Virus record (IMG/VR): IMGVR_UViG_3300013101_000007
Coordinates: 1-64,000 of that record
DNA: 64,000 bases
Strand: one strand, 5' to 3'
From: a virus
Positions 18,101 through 27,774 of the stretch are shown piece by piece. The stretch's first letter is position 1, and each line of letters opens with the position of its first letter. The notes under the pieces are model-generated. The model saw nothing but the letters and a program-made list of their open reading frames with translations. It did not search any database and had not been told where the DNA came from. The position numbers were made by a program, and so were the translations under genes.

Positions 18101-19005
18101 TGGCATTATCCCAAGCCGTACAGGTTAGATTTACTGACCCTGATAGTGGTTTAGAGGCCAATACTTTATTTATTGAAGAAAGGGCAACCGACAATAAAAC
18201 CCCTTCTCAGTTATATAGAGAGGCTCAGACTTCTAGCGCGGCTCAAAGTGCATCTTGCTTGACTAAGACAGCCCAAGAAGAAAGTAATGTTTTGACGGCA
18301 CAGCTTTGTCAGCAAGATATTGCGGCTTGGGGCGTAAGGAAACTACGGGTTTACCCTGCTGATATTATTCCAGAACTTCGTACAACGGTTGGGAGCATTA
18401 GAAGGTTAGGTGTTGGGGCTGATAATGTTTCTGAAGTATTACAATTCTCAAATAGTAATGAAGCTAGTTTAAGATTTCCTGCTTCAGATATGAGTTTTGG
18501 TGATTCGACTTTTTATAATAAGGATGGTGACTTAATCAATGTGAATTTTACCTTTGATGGCAACCGTAAAATTAAAGCTTCTGAATCTGGTTTTGGTTTG
18601 GTGTTTGTGAGCTACAATTCATCTTATAATATTGTTGAGTTATCAGTAAGTGCAACCGGTGGGGATATAGAAGCCTTTGTAATGGCAATATACAAGCCGT
18701 GGGGGGCTGCGGCTTCAACAACGGTACGTTATACACCGGTTGTGTGTGATACAGGCGTAGTGGCTGGCTGTGAAGCCATAGAGGAACTACCTGAAGAAGA
18801 ACAAACACAAGTAGCATTTGATTCACATGTTTCTAACAAAAGCCCTACTGATGGCATTATTATACCTGAAAATATTATTTGGACAGAAAAATCAAGGCTA
18901 GAAGATACTGTAAATGTTAGTGGTGTAGATGTAGAAAGATTTGTTAATGTTACTTTTAACGTTCCTAATGGTAACACGGTTACACTTAAATTTAATAGTC
19001 AGTAG
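18100..19005 (+). CDS. Tail protein with a domain shared with the 27274 gene
   Basis: A 301-residue protein. Residues about 105-190 (VSEVLQFSNSNEASLRFPAS ... KIKASESGFGLVFVSY) align by eye with the 166-residue protein at 27274 (IEEFVEFSNESEGTLRFPPA ... KVRAANSGVAVARITY), so the two share a domain within the same operon. Probably a beta-sandwich tail accessory protein. Function unknown. Confidence 0.65.
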   Translation: MALSQAVQVRFTDPDSGLEANTLFIEERATDNKTPSQLYREAQTSSAAQSASCLTKTAQEESNVLTAQLCQQDIAAWGVRKLRVYPADIIPELRTTVGSIRRLGVGADNVSEVLQFSNSNEASLRFPASDMSFGDSTFYNKDGDLINVNFTFDGNRKIKASESGFGLVFVSYNSSYNIVELSVSATGGDIEAFVMAIYKPWGAAASTTVRYTPVVCDTGVVAGCEAIEELPEEEQTQVAFDSHVSNKSPTDGIIIPENIIWTEKSRLEDTVNVSGVDVERFVNVTFNVPNGNTVTLKFNSQ

Positions 19006-19010
19006 ATACT

Positions 19011-20360
19011 ATGATACATGAAGGGCCTTTTCAAAGAATAGTATCAATCCCTAATGGTGGTTTAGGTGATATTACTATTCAGGGTGTGGGAAAAGAACAG
19101 CTGGGGGGTCGGGTTGTTATTACGGTTACTCAGGTACGTCCTCAAGCTGGTATAGATACTATAGCGTGGTTTAACCCAAGCACTATAAAAAGGGCTCTTT
19201 GGAACTCTTTACCTTTACAAGCACAAACATTTGTACCTTTTAACAGTAATGTAATCCTTGCTGAAATAATTATTGAAGATGAGATTCTTGGCGTACCTAA
19301 CTTTCCAGATACTCATGTTGTTCCAGCTCTACCAAGTTGGGTAGTTCTTGATTATAGAGGGGATCATATTTGGGTTGATATTAATGACTTTACTGTTAGT
19401 TTTAATGGGTTACTGCTAGAAATAATACAAGTTAATTTTAGGAGTATAACCGTAGTTATGCCTAGTAATTATCTGGATGATGATATTGGCATTACTGAAA
19501 CTTTTGTAGTAACAAAGAATGGGTGGGTAATAGATTTATCCACCTCTGTAGTACCTTCTATTTTAGGGGCAAGTAGGTTTAGGGAAATAACTACTTTTAT
19601 GGATAATACCCCTTTGTCCTCTAACTTTCCTACAAGAGCAGCAAGCTACTCTTCTGTTGGTTCTGGCATTTTTTTTAGCGGACAATATTTAAATACTTAT
19701 AAATTAGAACTCCCTTATCAACCTGAAAATAATCTACCTTCTACTAACTCTTTAGGTATTAATTTTGGTTTTGGTATATCGGTATTTAATGGATTATATA
19801 GAATAAGGATACCACGGGATTCTTTTTATTTTGGTGAGGGTTGGGATGAATGGAATTTGTATATTGACAATCAAAATAGGGGGGGTTTACAAAAAACTAG
19901 CCATCCTGATGTTAATTCCTTTGGTGCTTGGATAATTGCTGGTTCTTCTGGTGAAGGTGCTGTTAGTAGATTCAGGCATTTTAATACTTACACTCATTTA
20001 CCTGCTAATCTTGGTTTTATACCTCATGCGGCTTTAGATGATGGTTTTAATTCAGATGACACTCAAGTATTCTTTTTAGTAAACCAAGGGCATACTGTGA
20101 GAAATTGGGAAGCAGGGGTGGCTAATAATAGTTATCAAATACATGTTGAGATTAATTCTATAAGAACAAAAATATATGATTATCCTATTTCTAATCTTAT
20201 ATCAAGATGGGCTTTAATTAGACAAGCTGGATTAATAACAACCGTAGGTAACCCGGGAGGCCCTGTACAATTATTGAAGTTTGGGAACAATCCAGAAAAA
20301 AAAACTACCTTGTTTAATGATGATGGTGGATTGTTTATTGATACAGAATTATCAATTTAG
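19011..20360 (+). CDS. Tail protein, unknown function
   Basis: A 449-residue, beta-rich, Asn/Ser/Phe-rich protein in the tail tip region. No motif recognised. The central part (SLGINFGFGISVFNGLYRI) and C-terminal part look like carbohydrate-binding or jelly-roll structure, but that is only an impression of composition. It lies just before the large fibre gene and may be a tip or fibre-base protein. Confidence 0.6.
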   Translation: MIHEGPFQRIVSIPNGGLGDITIQGVGKEQLGGRVVITVTQVRPQAGIDTIAWFNPSTIKRALWNSLPLQAQTFVPFNSNVILAEIIIEDEILGVPNFPDTHVVPALPSWVVLDYRGDHIWVDINDFTVSFNGLLLEIIQVNFRSITVVMPSNYLDDDIGITETFVVTKNGWVIDLSTSVVPSILGASRFREITTFMDNTPLSSNFPTRAASYSSVGSGIFFSGQYLNTYKLELPYQPENNLPSTNSLGINFGFGISVFNGLYRIRIPRDSFYFGEGWDEWNLYIDNQNRGGLQKTSHPDVNSFGAWIIAGSSGEGAVSRFRHFNTYTHLPANLGFIPHAALDDGFNSDDTQVFFLVNQGHTVRNWEAGVANNSYQIHVEINSIRTKIYDYPISNLISRWALIRQAGLITTVGNPGGPVQLLKFGNNPEKKTTLFNDDGGLFIDTELSI

Positions 20361-20425
20361 TAAGGGTAATAGACAATACTGAGTAAGTAGTTGTATAGTA
20401 TTTAACAAATTTAGGAGTAATAAAC

Positions 20426-23400
20426 ATGGCACTAACAAAGAACAATATAGTAAGAGATATATTCACTCAAGGCTTCAGCACACACATATCCAGTGCTATT
20501 AGAGGATTCTTTGATTTCAGTGAATCTTCTGGTGATTTTTTAATGACCACGCCTATTCCTGAGTTTGATGGAAATGCCTTAATATCTTTAACTCCTGTAG
20601 GTGGTGTTTCAAGGCAAGCGGCTGACCCTTTATTGCCTGTTGCTTTTTTAGGTAACGAGGTTCAATTAGATGGCGTTTCCGGCAGTCGATTAGATGTTAC
20701 TTTTACTGAAACGTCTAATGTAAACAATGATAAACTTTTCAGTGTTATTGTAAAACTTGATGACCTTCTTACAGTGCAACCGATTTTTAGTTTCACGGGT
20801 GCTTCAAGTGCTACTTTAGGCGTGTACATTGATACTGATGGAGTATTAAAACACGTATACTTTGATGGCGTGTCTACTTATACACCACTATCAGTACCAG
20901 CTAATGTGGCTGTACCTATTGTAGCCGGTGCTTATTTCTACATTTCTGCTACCATTACTGATGATACTAACCAAGTAAGATTTTCTGTTATTTCTCTGGA
21001 ATCAAGTAAGTCTTCTAGATTTACGGATAACTGGGGTATGTCGGCAGGTGGTATCTTAGGAACTGATTGGGGTTCAGATGTGACCCTAGCGGCTATAGGA
21101 GAGCATACCGCTGATTATGGTACAGGTGTTGCCACGGAATCATTTAAAGGCCGTATAAGTGCTTTCATGGTCTCAGAATTAGCTGATAATGGTTCTACGT
21201 TCAATGATGCTACCGATAATAGAACGCTCAAGGCATTAATGGGCGCGGTTAGTATTTCTGATTTTGATTATGAAGAGCAGTTAGGACAAGAGTTAGGCGG
21301 TTCATTGGTTTATGATTATAACCTTGAGCCTTACATACCTCACACGGGTTCTAATCCTACTAATGCCCATGCACTTGAAAAAATCTCAGGTGATTCATGG
21401 TTGTTTACTGCTATACCAGTTTCATATAATTATGCTAATAACAGTCAATTATTAGCACCAAAAAGACAAGCCTATATTGCATCCAATACCACGGCTGTTA
21501 TTAATAATGTAACAAAGACTAATTTAGCAACATTAACTACTAACTGGATAGCTCAAGTAGGTTTAGACTCTCAAACACCTCATAATGATTCTGCTTTAGA
21601 AGATTTTGGTATTCTTAGATTTGAAGATGACACCGGCCTGAAATATATTATTTTAGAAGTCAGAGGTGGTAGTTTATACCTTCGTGTTAAAGATGCCGGT
21701 GCTGAAGAAAGCTTTGGTGGTTTTAGTTTAGGTACTGTTAAGGGTATCAATCAATTTGTTGCCAGTATTTATGTTCGTGATGGAACAAACATAAGAGTAC
21801 TTATATCAACTCCGGGCAGATCATCAACTTGGGTTAGCCGATATATTTTATTGAATGGTGCTTTAACAGCTGACTATAAATTGGTATCTATTGGTACAAC
21901 TGGGGTTATTGATTCTGGTATTTTAAACACTCCTGCAACTCAAGAATTAGCTATAGTTTCGCCTAGAGTATGGGATTTAACTACACCTCTTACTCTTAAA
22001 CAGCAATATGATTTAGCCATGGCTTATAGTGGCGGCAAGCCCGATGCTGGAAGATATATTTATAAGAATAATTACACTATCCCTAATCCAATTATTTCGG
22101 ATACAGAGAGGTATCCATTTATTCCTTTAAGTGGATTGCAATTGATTGCACTACCGAACTTAGGTAAGTTTGATTCATTACGATTTACTAAGGATGATGG
22201 CACTAATGTAGAAGTGTTTGAGGTTCTTAGAATAGAATCAAATGGAATTTATTTAAGACGCGGATTAGAAGGTACTACACCGGTAGCGTGGGTGGCTGGT
22301 GATTTAGAAAATCGCTTAACTGATGAAGCTTTAAATAAACTTATTCGTTCCCACGTTAGGACTGAGGCTGCGGCTAGGGACAGTTCCCTTGTTATGCACA
22401 TAAATCAGAAAATCGGTACTCCTCTTGATGAAGCCAGTGAGAGTTTTCCTTCAGTAAATTATTCTAAGACAGGGGCAACACTTAACGCTAGTTCCGGTAC
22501 AGATAATGTGGGTAGGAATAATGTATCTTTAGGTAGAAATTTATCTGTAATGGGTGATGACTCCGTAGTAATAGGTGGTAATAATATTTCTTATGGTGGG
22601 TACAATGTTTGTATCGGACTTAACAATTCTACTTTTGGTGGAGTAAGTGGTTACGGTGTTGCTATAGGCCATAACAATGAAAATAAAGCCGGTTACTCTA
22701 CTTCACTAGGTTACGGCAACAATTGTACTGCTTCGGATACTGCTAATAAGTCAGGTGGTGTTGCTATTGGGTATAACAACACGGCTAACGGTACTAATGG
22801 TTCTGATTATGGTGTTGCCATTGGGTACAGCAACTACGCTTCCGGTCAATCTTCAGTTTCTATAGGTGATGATACTGGTTCTTATGCTTATGCAACTGTA
22901 GCAATCGGAACTAATACTTATGTCCATGATAAGGGTGGTATTGGTATTGGATATGATAACTACTGTAAAGGTATCTACTCTATAACAATTGGGTACGATA
23001 ATTACAGTAATGGGAAGTCCAATATTCTTATAGGCTACGACAATTACATATCTTCTGGTTATACTTATAGTGTTGTAATAGGACACGATAATTATTGTTA
23101 TGGAAGTAGAAGCGTATTAATAGGGAAAGAAAACTACGCTGGTGAAGAAGGGGATTATAATGTACTTATTGGACACCAAAACTACGTTGGTGGTGGTGAG
23201 TACAATATATCTATTGGGTATGGTAATAGTACTTCATCTAGTTATTACTTTGTAGCTATTGGGTACAACATAGACAATACGGGTGATGAAGCCGTAGCTA
23301 TTGGTTTTCAATGTACTGCTTCTGGGACTCGCGGCATTAGTATAGGTAATGCTTCAACTGCCAACCCTGCTAATGCAATTGCTTTAGGTGAGCTTGCTGG

Positions 23401-24187
23401 TGGCAATGGTATAAGAGGAATAAGCATAGGTAGAGATTCTGGTTCTATTGGGCAGGACTCAATATCTATTGGTTCTACTTCAGTGACAAACGCTACTAAC
23501 GCTATTGGTGTTGGTACTAACTCCAATGCTGCGGGTTCTCATTCTGTTGCTATTGGTGCGGAATCTTATGGCGGTAGTTACGGGGCTGTTAGTATAGGTT
23601 ACTCATCTTATGCAGCTGGCAATAATAACGTAGCTATAGGGTACGGTGCTTATACATTAAATGCAGATGCAACGGCTATAGGTAGTAATGCTAATGCAGT
23701 ACCAGCGCGGTCTATTGCACTAGGTAAAGATGCCAAAGCTGAAGGTATTGGAATAATAAATATAGCAGCAGCACCGGCAATAAGATTAGCCGCTATAAAT
23801 GAATTTACCGGTAGCGAATTAGAAAAATTATCCGGTGCTGAAGCGGTTATCACTCAGGAAGTTCTGGATGCAAAAACAGTAGCTACTTATTCCCTTGTGT
23901 TACCTACCGGTTATGTATTTATACCAACTAAACTAATATTGCTTGCAACTAACATTGTCGGCTTAACTGTACAGCCTACCGTTTCTTTTGGTGCGGCTGG
24001 GGCATTGGTGGCGGCTGCAATAACAACCGCTTTAACTGCTAATAATAAGTACCAAGCATTTGAAGCTCCATTTGCAGATGATGTGACTGCTCAATCAACA
24101 TTGACTTTTGATATAACTATTGTAGCAACTGGTACAACCGTAGAAGTAAAACCTGTATGGGTTGGAACTTTAATTAAAACCTCTTAA
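20426..24187 (+). CDS. Large tail fibre with LamG-like N-terminus and YadA-type head repeats
   Basis: A 1253-residue fibre. Residues about 1-280 look like a LamG/ConA-type jelly roll (KLFSVIVKLDD...YFYISATITDDTNQVRFSV...GRISAFMVSELAD), with a second similar unit at about 300-540. Residues about 698-1115 are some 25 imperfect 14-20-residue repeats of the type VAIG..N.A.G, the left-handed beta-roll of YadA-like trimeric adhesin heads. In the centre the usual Ala is replaced by Tyr (YDNYCKG, YDNYSNG, YDNYISS, HDNYCYG, KENYAGEEGDYN, HQNYVGG). The C-terminal 130 residues differ and may cap the trimer. A sulfotransferase gene follows two genes on. Confidence 0.8.
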   Translation: MALTKNNIVRDIFTQGFSTHISSAIRGFFDFSESSGDFLMTTPIPEFDGNALISLTPVGGVSRQAADPLLPVAFLGNEVQLDGVSGSRLDVTFTETSNVNNDKLFSVIVKLDDLLTVQPIFSFTGASSATLGVYIDTDGVLKHVYFDGVSTYTPLSVPANVAVPIVAGAYFYISATITDDTNQVRFSVISLESSKSSRFTDNWGMSAGGILGTDWGSDVTLAAIGEHTADYGTGVATESFKGRISAFMVSELADNGSTFNDATDNRTLKALMGAVSISDFDYEEQLGQELGGSLVYDYNLEPYIPHTGSNPTNAHALEKISGDSWLFTAIPVSYNYANNSQLLAPKRQAYIASNTTAVINNVTKTNLATLTTNWIAQVGLDSQTPHNDSALEDFGILRFEDDTGLKYIILEVRGGSLYLRVKDAGAEESFGGFSLGTVKGINQFVASIYVRDGTNIRVLISTPGRSSTWVSRYILLNGALTADYKLVSIGTTGVIDSGILNTPATQELAIVSPRVWDLTTPLTLKQQYDLAMAYSGGKPDAGRYIYKNNYTIPNPIISDTERYPFIPLSGLQLIALPNLGKFDSLRFTKDDGTNVEVFEVLRIESNGIYLRRGLEGTTPVAWVAGDLENRLTDEALNKLIRSHVRTEAAARDSSLVMHINQKIGTPLDEASESFPSVNYSKTGATLNASSGTDNVGRNNVSLGRNLSVMGDDSVVIGGNNISYGGYNVCIGLNNSTFGGVSGYGVAIGHNNENKAGYSTSLGYGNNCTASDTANKSGGVAIGYNNTANGTNGSDYGVAIGYSNYASGQSSVSIGDDTGSYAYATVAIGTNTYVHDKGGIGIGYDNYCKGIYSITIGYDNYSNGKSNILIGYDNYISSGYTYSVVIGHDNYCYGSRSVLIGKENYAGEEGDYNVLIGHQNYVGGGEYNISIGYGNSTSSSYYFVAIGYNIDNTGDEAVAIGFQCTASGTRGISIGNASTANPANAIALGELAGGNGIRGISIGRDSGSIGQDSISIGSTSVTNATNAIGVGTNSNAAGSHSVAIGAESYGGSYGAVSIGYSSYAAGNNNVAIGYGAYTLNADATAIGSNANAVPARSIALGKDAKAEGIGIINIAAAPAIRLAAINEFTGSELEKLSGAEAVITQEVLDAKTVATYSLVLPTGYVFIPTKLILLATNIVGLTVQPTVSFGAAGALVAAAITTALTANNKYQAFEAPFADDVTAQSTLTFDITIVATGTTVEVKPVWVGTLIKTS
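22137..22150 (-). repeat. 14-bp dispersed repeat, exact, reverse orientation
   Basis: TGCAATTGATTGCA inside the large fibre gene (encoding LQLIAL), upstream of the YadA-like repeats. Confidence 0.9.
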
Positions 24188-24201
24188 TTAGGAGAACAAA
24201 A

Positions 24202-24489
24202 ATGGCTTTACAAATAGATTTCGTAGCACCTCAAACTGGACAAACGGTAACTGATGGCTACGTTAAAATTAACCGTATAAATATAAAAAACGGAAGTGGT
24301 GGTAATAAAAAAGGTTCTATTAAATTAGAGTTCTTTTTAACCCAAGCTGATTCGGTGGCTAATAAAAATCCAGTGCAATACAAAAAATTTGATTTGGATA
24401 TTGTTACGGCCTTATCAGCTAATCAACTTACTGAAGCTTATGTAGCGTTAAAACTACTACCTGAATTTTCAGGCGCGGTTGACGTATAA
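24202..24489 (+). CDS. Small fibre-associated protein, unknown
   Basis: A 95-residue protein between the large fibre and the sulfotransferase. It resembles a single beta-sandwich domain (KINRINIKNGSGGNKKGSIKLEFFLTQAD). AGGAG ribosome site. Possibly a fibre chaperone or accessory subunit by position. Confidence 0.55.
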   Translation: MALQIDFVAPQTGQTVTDGYVKINRINIKNGSGGNKKGSIKLEFFLTQADSVANKNPVQYKKFDLDIVTALSANQLTEAYVALKLLPEFSGAVDV

Positions 24490-24531
24490 TTTTTAATTTT
24501 TTTTAGCGTAGTAGAGATAGGAGATAGAGAT

Positions 24532-25347
24532 ATGAGTAAGGTATTTTTTCTAGGTGGGCTTCCAAGAGCCGGTTCAACTAAAATGAGTAATGTTTTAGAC
24601 CAGAATCCAGCGTTGTATGTTTCACCTACTTCACCTTTGGCTGAGTTAATTCATCAAATTGCTGCGGTTTATGCCAAAAGTGGGGATATGAAAGCCGCAC
24701 TTGATACTGATGAACAACAAGAGCGTATCTATGGGGCTTGTAGAGGGGCAATAGAGGGATGGTATCGTAACCATGACATTGCAATAGATAAAGGCCGCTA
24801 TTGGCTTGGTAAGGGTGAATTTATGGACAAGATGTATCCTGAAGGTTGGAAGGTTATTGCTCCAATTCGTGACCTTCGTGGAATTGCATCTAGCATGGAA
24901 AAACTGATACGAAAAAGACCAGTGTATATGATGGCTGGGGGCACTGAACAGAACAATATGGGGGTGAGATTAACTCAGTGGTTTAATAGTAATCCTTTGG
25001 GAACGGCACTGAATAATATTCGTGAATCTGTTAATAGAGGTTATGCAGATAAAATTCTATTCGTGCGTATGGAGGACTATTGCAAAAACCCAAAACAAGC
25101 TACAAAAAAAATGTATAAATTTTTGGACTTACCATTGTACGACCACGACTTTATAAATATTGAGCAGACTATACATGAGCATGATGCTATCCATTTACCT
25201 TTTGGCGATCATCAATGTGGTTCAGGGGCTATAAGACCAGCTGTTGAAGATTGGCTTGATATTATAGGGGCTGACATGAGTGCCGATATTGTCCGTACTA
25301 ATAAATGGTTTTATGAAACTTTTTACCCTGAGAGACTAGAAGGATAA
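24532..25347 (+). CDS. PAPS-dependent sulfotransferase
   Basis: A 271-residue enzyme predicted to transfer sulfate from PAPS to a hydroxyl or amine acceptor. Family signature: the 5'-phosphosulfate loop FFLGGLPRAGST (residues 5-16), the 3'-phosphate-binding stretch PIRDLRGIASSMEK (111-124, with Arg113 and Ser120/121), and the LFVRMEDYCKNP segment (176-187) followed by KFLDLP, the usual RYEDL...FLGL helix. The length is normal for small sulfotransferases. It sits inside the tail operon, overlaps nothing and has a strong GGAG site. The donor could come from the phage's own APS kinase at 53391. The acceptor is unknown: a tail protein, a tail glycan or a host surface molecule. Confidence 0.8.
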   Translation: MSKVFFLGGLPRAGSTKMSNVLDQNPALYVSPTSPLAELIHQIAAVYAKSGDMKAALDTDEQQERIYGACRGAIEGWYRNHDIAIDKGRYWLGKGEFMDKMYPEGWKVIAPIRDLRGIASSMEKLIRKRPVYMMAGGTEQNNMGVRLTQWFNSNPLGTALNNIRESVNRGYADKILFVRMEDYCKNPKQATKKMYKFLDLPLYDHDFINIEQTIHEHDAIHLPFGDHQCGSGAIRPAVEDWLDIIGADMSADIVRTNKWFYETFYPERLEG

Positions 25348-25348
25348 A

Positions 25349-27274
25349 ATGGCTATAAATGACAGTGTTATTAATTCTACCTTAATCGGGGCAACTCAGG
25401 AAACTGAAGGTACTTTTGTACCTGATGTAATCATTTCCGGTACTGTAAATAGTTCATCAATTAACTTTGGTTTAATTGGCTCTAATACAGTTATCGCTGG
25501 AAGTGGGGAAGTTACTGAGCCGGTTGCAGGTACGATTAATAGCTCTGTCATTAACTTCGGTTTAATTAATTCATCCATTGCAGGTGAGGAGGTTGTAACC
25601 CCACCCGTAATAAGATTTAAAGTAAGTTCTCAACACGAATCTGGCTTTTCTGATGTACCTAAAGTCACGGCTAATCATCAATCAGAATACTTCTTAGGTT
25701 CTTTCATCAAAGAGCAGAATGATGCTGGCTACGTTTTAGGTGAGACTGGTGTTCGTAGACAGCATGAGGCTAGTGCTGTTTTAAGAACTAGAGTTGCGGA
25801 AGGTGTACAGCATCAAGCCAGTAGTGCTTTGCGAGTAACAAACCAACAAACGGGGGTGTATAGCACTAAAATAGGAGCATTTCATATTGCTCAAGTAATG
25901 TATACCGTAACTGCCAGTAATTCTATTTCTTACTCAATTAATGATAAAGTATCTAATCAATTGGATTCGGATTATGCAATAAAAGATACAAGTACTATAA
26001 GTAATCAACATGAATCCAGCACATTAATTAAAGTACAAGGACAAAATTCTATTGATTATTCTATTCGTGGGTTAGTAGTACAACAACACGAATCTACTTT
26101 TAATTTAAGAATAATCACTGTTAAACAGCATGAGTCTGGATGGGAATTAAAAACCAGAAATTTTATAACTAACACTCATAAAGATATTTGGAATATAGGA
26201 CAATCTACAGTAATTAATATTACAGATATTCCTTTTATAATTTTACGAGGTGAAATTATAGAGATAATAGATGCTACGGTTTCACAAGATGAGGATGGTT
26301 ATGCTTGGTTGGCTAATGTTACACTTGCGGATATTGCAGACTATCAGAAATTTAATAGTAATGATGTTTTTACTCTTAATTTATTGGGTGAATTATTCGA
26401 GTTAATTGTTGATACTAAGGGGTTAAACAGAACAAATCCTGCCGCTGTTAGATTGTCCTTATCAGGATTATCCCCTACCGCTTTATTATCATCACCACGG
26501 GGCGAAAGGTTTACTAAGTTATGGGATGCACCGGTTTTAGCTAAAGATGCCGCTGAAGAGTTCTTAGGGGGCTTGACGATTGACTGGCAATTGATTAACT
26601 GGACAATACCAGCATTTGCTTTAGGTGTTACCAATGTAACAGCTATGGAGATAGTGCAATTGATTGCAACGGCAGCTGGTGGGGTTGTGGAAACTAATAC
26701 CGATGGTTCAATATTAGTAAGGCAGCGACATGCTGTAAGAGTACCTGATTATGATTCTTCAGCGGTTGACCAGATTTATACTGATGCTGAAGATAATATT
26801 TCTGTATTAGAAGGGCAATTATTTTCTAAGTCGATTAATAAAGTGGCAATACATAATCAGAGTTCAAGTGCTGTTAATTCAGATACTATTCAATTTGAAA
26901 GTGATGAAGCAGACACCACTAAAGGTGTATTGATGGCTTACCCAAGTCCATTTAGAGATATTACCATTACTCATACAGGCCCTTCATCCGTAGTACTCTC
27001 AAAGATAGGAGAAGTGCTTAGAACGGAAACCGAAATAATTGAAATATTTGATGGTTCAGGCGGGGTTACTTTTCCTATACTTTCCATTGATTCAATAGAT
27101 TGGTTGGAAGATGATTTAGGCGGCTTAACTTTTGATGGTAAAAAAGTTAATTCTACTGACCTTATAAATAAATTTAGTTTGGTTCAGATAACCTACACCA
27201 CTAAAAGTATTAATTATGATGCTCAATATGTGGCAGATACCAGAAAAATACAATTTTTAATGGAGACAGCATAA
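25349..27274 (+). CDS. Tail hub-like protein with QHES repeats
   Basis: A 641-residue protein. Residues 1-80 contain two SGTVNSSSINFGLIGS-like units. Residues about 93-285 contain about eight degenerate units centred on (Q)H(E/Q)(S/A)..(Y/F), for example QHESGF, NHQSEYF, QHEASAV, QHQASSA, QHESSTL, QHESTFN and QHESGWE. The remaining 350 residues (GEIIEIIDATVSQDEDGYAW..., then FSKSINKVAIHNQ) resemble siphophage baseplate hub domains. It may join a hub domain to an extended repeat arm. A dispersed 14-bp repeat lies at 26655. Confidence 0.65.
   Translation: MAINDSVINSTLIGATQETEGTFVPDVIISGTVNSSSINFGLIGSNTVIAGSGEVTEPVAGTINSSVINFGLINSSIAGEEVVTPPVIRFKVSSQHESGFSDVPKVTANHQSEYFLGSFIKEQNDAGYVLGETGVRRQHEASAVLRTRVAEGVQHQASSALRVTNQQTGVYSTKIGAFHIAQVMYTVTASNSISYSINDKVSNQLDSDYAIKDTSTISNQHESSTLIKVQGQNSIDYSIRGLVVQQHESTFNLRIITVKQHESGWELKTRNFITNTHKDIWNIGQSTVINITDIPFIILRGEIIEIIDATVSQDEDGYAWLANVTLADIADYQKFNSNDVFTLNLLGELFELIVDTKGLNRTNPAAVRLSLSGLSPTALLSSPRGERFTKLWDAPVLAKDAAEEFLGGLTIDWQLINWTIPAFALGVTNVTAMEIVQLIATAAGGVVETNTDGSILVRQRHAVRVPDYDSSAVDQIYTDAEDNISVLEGQLFSKSINKVAIHNQSSSAVNSDTIQFESDEADTTKGVLMAYPSPFRDITITHTGPSSVVLSKIGEVLRTETEIIEIFDGSGGVTFPILSIDSIDWLEDDLGGLTFDGKKVNSTDLINKFSLVQITYTTKSINYDAQYVADTRKIQFLMETA
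26655..26668 (-). repeat. 14-bp dispersed repeat, exact, reverse orientation
   Basis: TGCAATTGATTGCA inside the tail hub-like gene (encoding VQLIAT). A weaker match, GGCAATTGATTAAC, lies about 70 nt upstream. Confidence 0.9.
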
Positions 27275-27774
27275 TGGCTATTTCAGCTTCAATAGTTGTA
27301 CAATTTCAAGGATTGACTTCAGAAAGTAATGCACAATTAATTGCCGAAGTTGACTCAAGGGATGTGGAGGACGGTGGGCTTAATGATTCTACAACCTTTA
27401 TTGGTGGGGATACGGTTAGTATATTGGCTTATGAGGAAGGGCTCACATCCATACAATCACTTGTATCAGCCGGTGGTATAGTTAAAACCGGTTCAGGCTC
27501 ACGGGTTATTGAGGAGTTTGTAGAATTTTCTAATGAGTCCGAAGGTACATTGAGATTTCCTCCAGCTTCGGGATTAGTGGTTGAATGGTTCGGAAATGAT
27601 CTTGGTTCAGTAGCTTACATTGGTGGTGGTAAAGTTAGGGCGGCTAATTCAGGTGTAGCGGTGGCACGTATAACTTACACGGCTAATTATTCTATTTATC
27701 AATTGGCAGCACCAACTACCATAAATGGTGAATCTGAATTTACAATAGTTGTAGTTTTTATTGGAGTAATCTGA
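27274..27774 (+). CDS. Tail protein, paralogous domain to the 18100 gene
   Basis: A 166-residue protein coupled to both neighbours by one-base overlaps. Its core is similar by eye to residues 105-190 of the protein at 18100. Probably a single beta-sandwich domain of the tail tip. Function unknown. Confidence 0.65.
   Translation: MAISASIVVQFQGLTSESNAQLIAEVDSRDVEDGGLNDSTTFIGGDTVSILAYEEGLTSIQSLVSAGGIVKTGSGSRVIEEFVEFSNESEGTLRFPPASGLVVEWFGNDLGSVAYIGGGKVRAANSGVAVARITYTANYSIYQLAAPTTINGESEFTIVVVFIGVI

Noticed and set aside
24500-25350. The sulfotransferase gene as a mobile element cargo with flanking repeats
   Set aside because: No terminal inverted repeats, target duplications or transposase are visible; only a short shared leader with 11741 was found.
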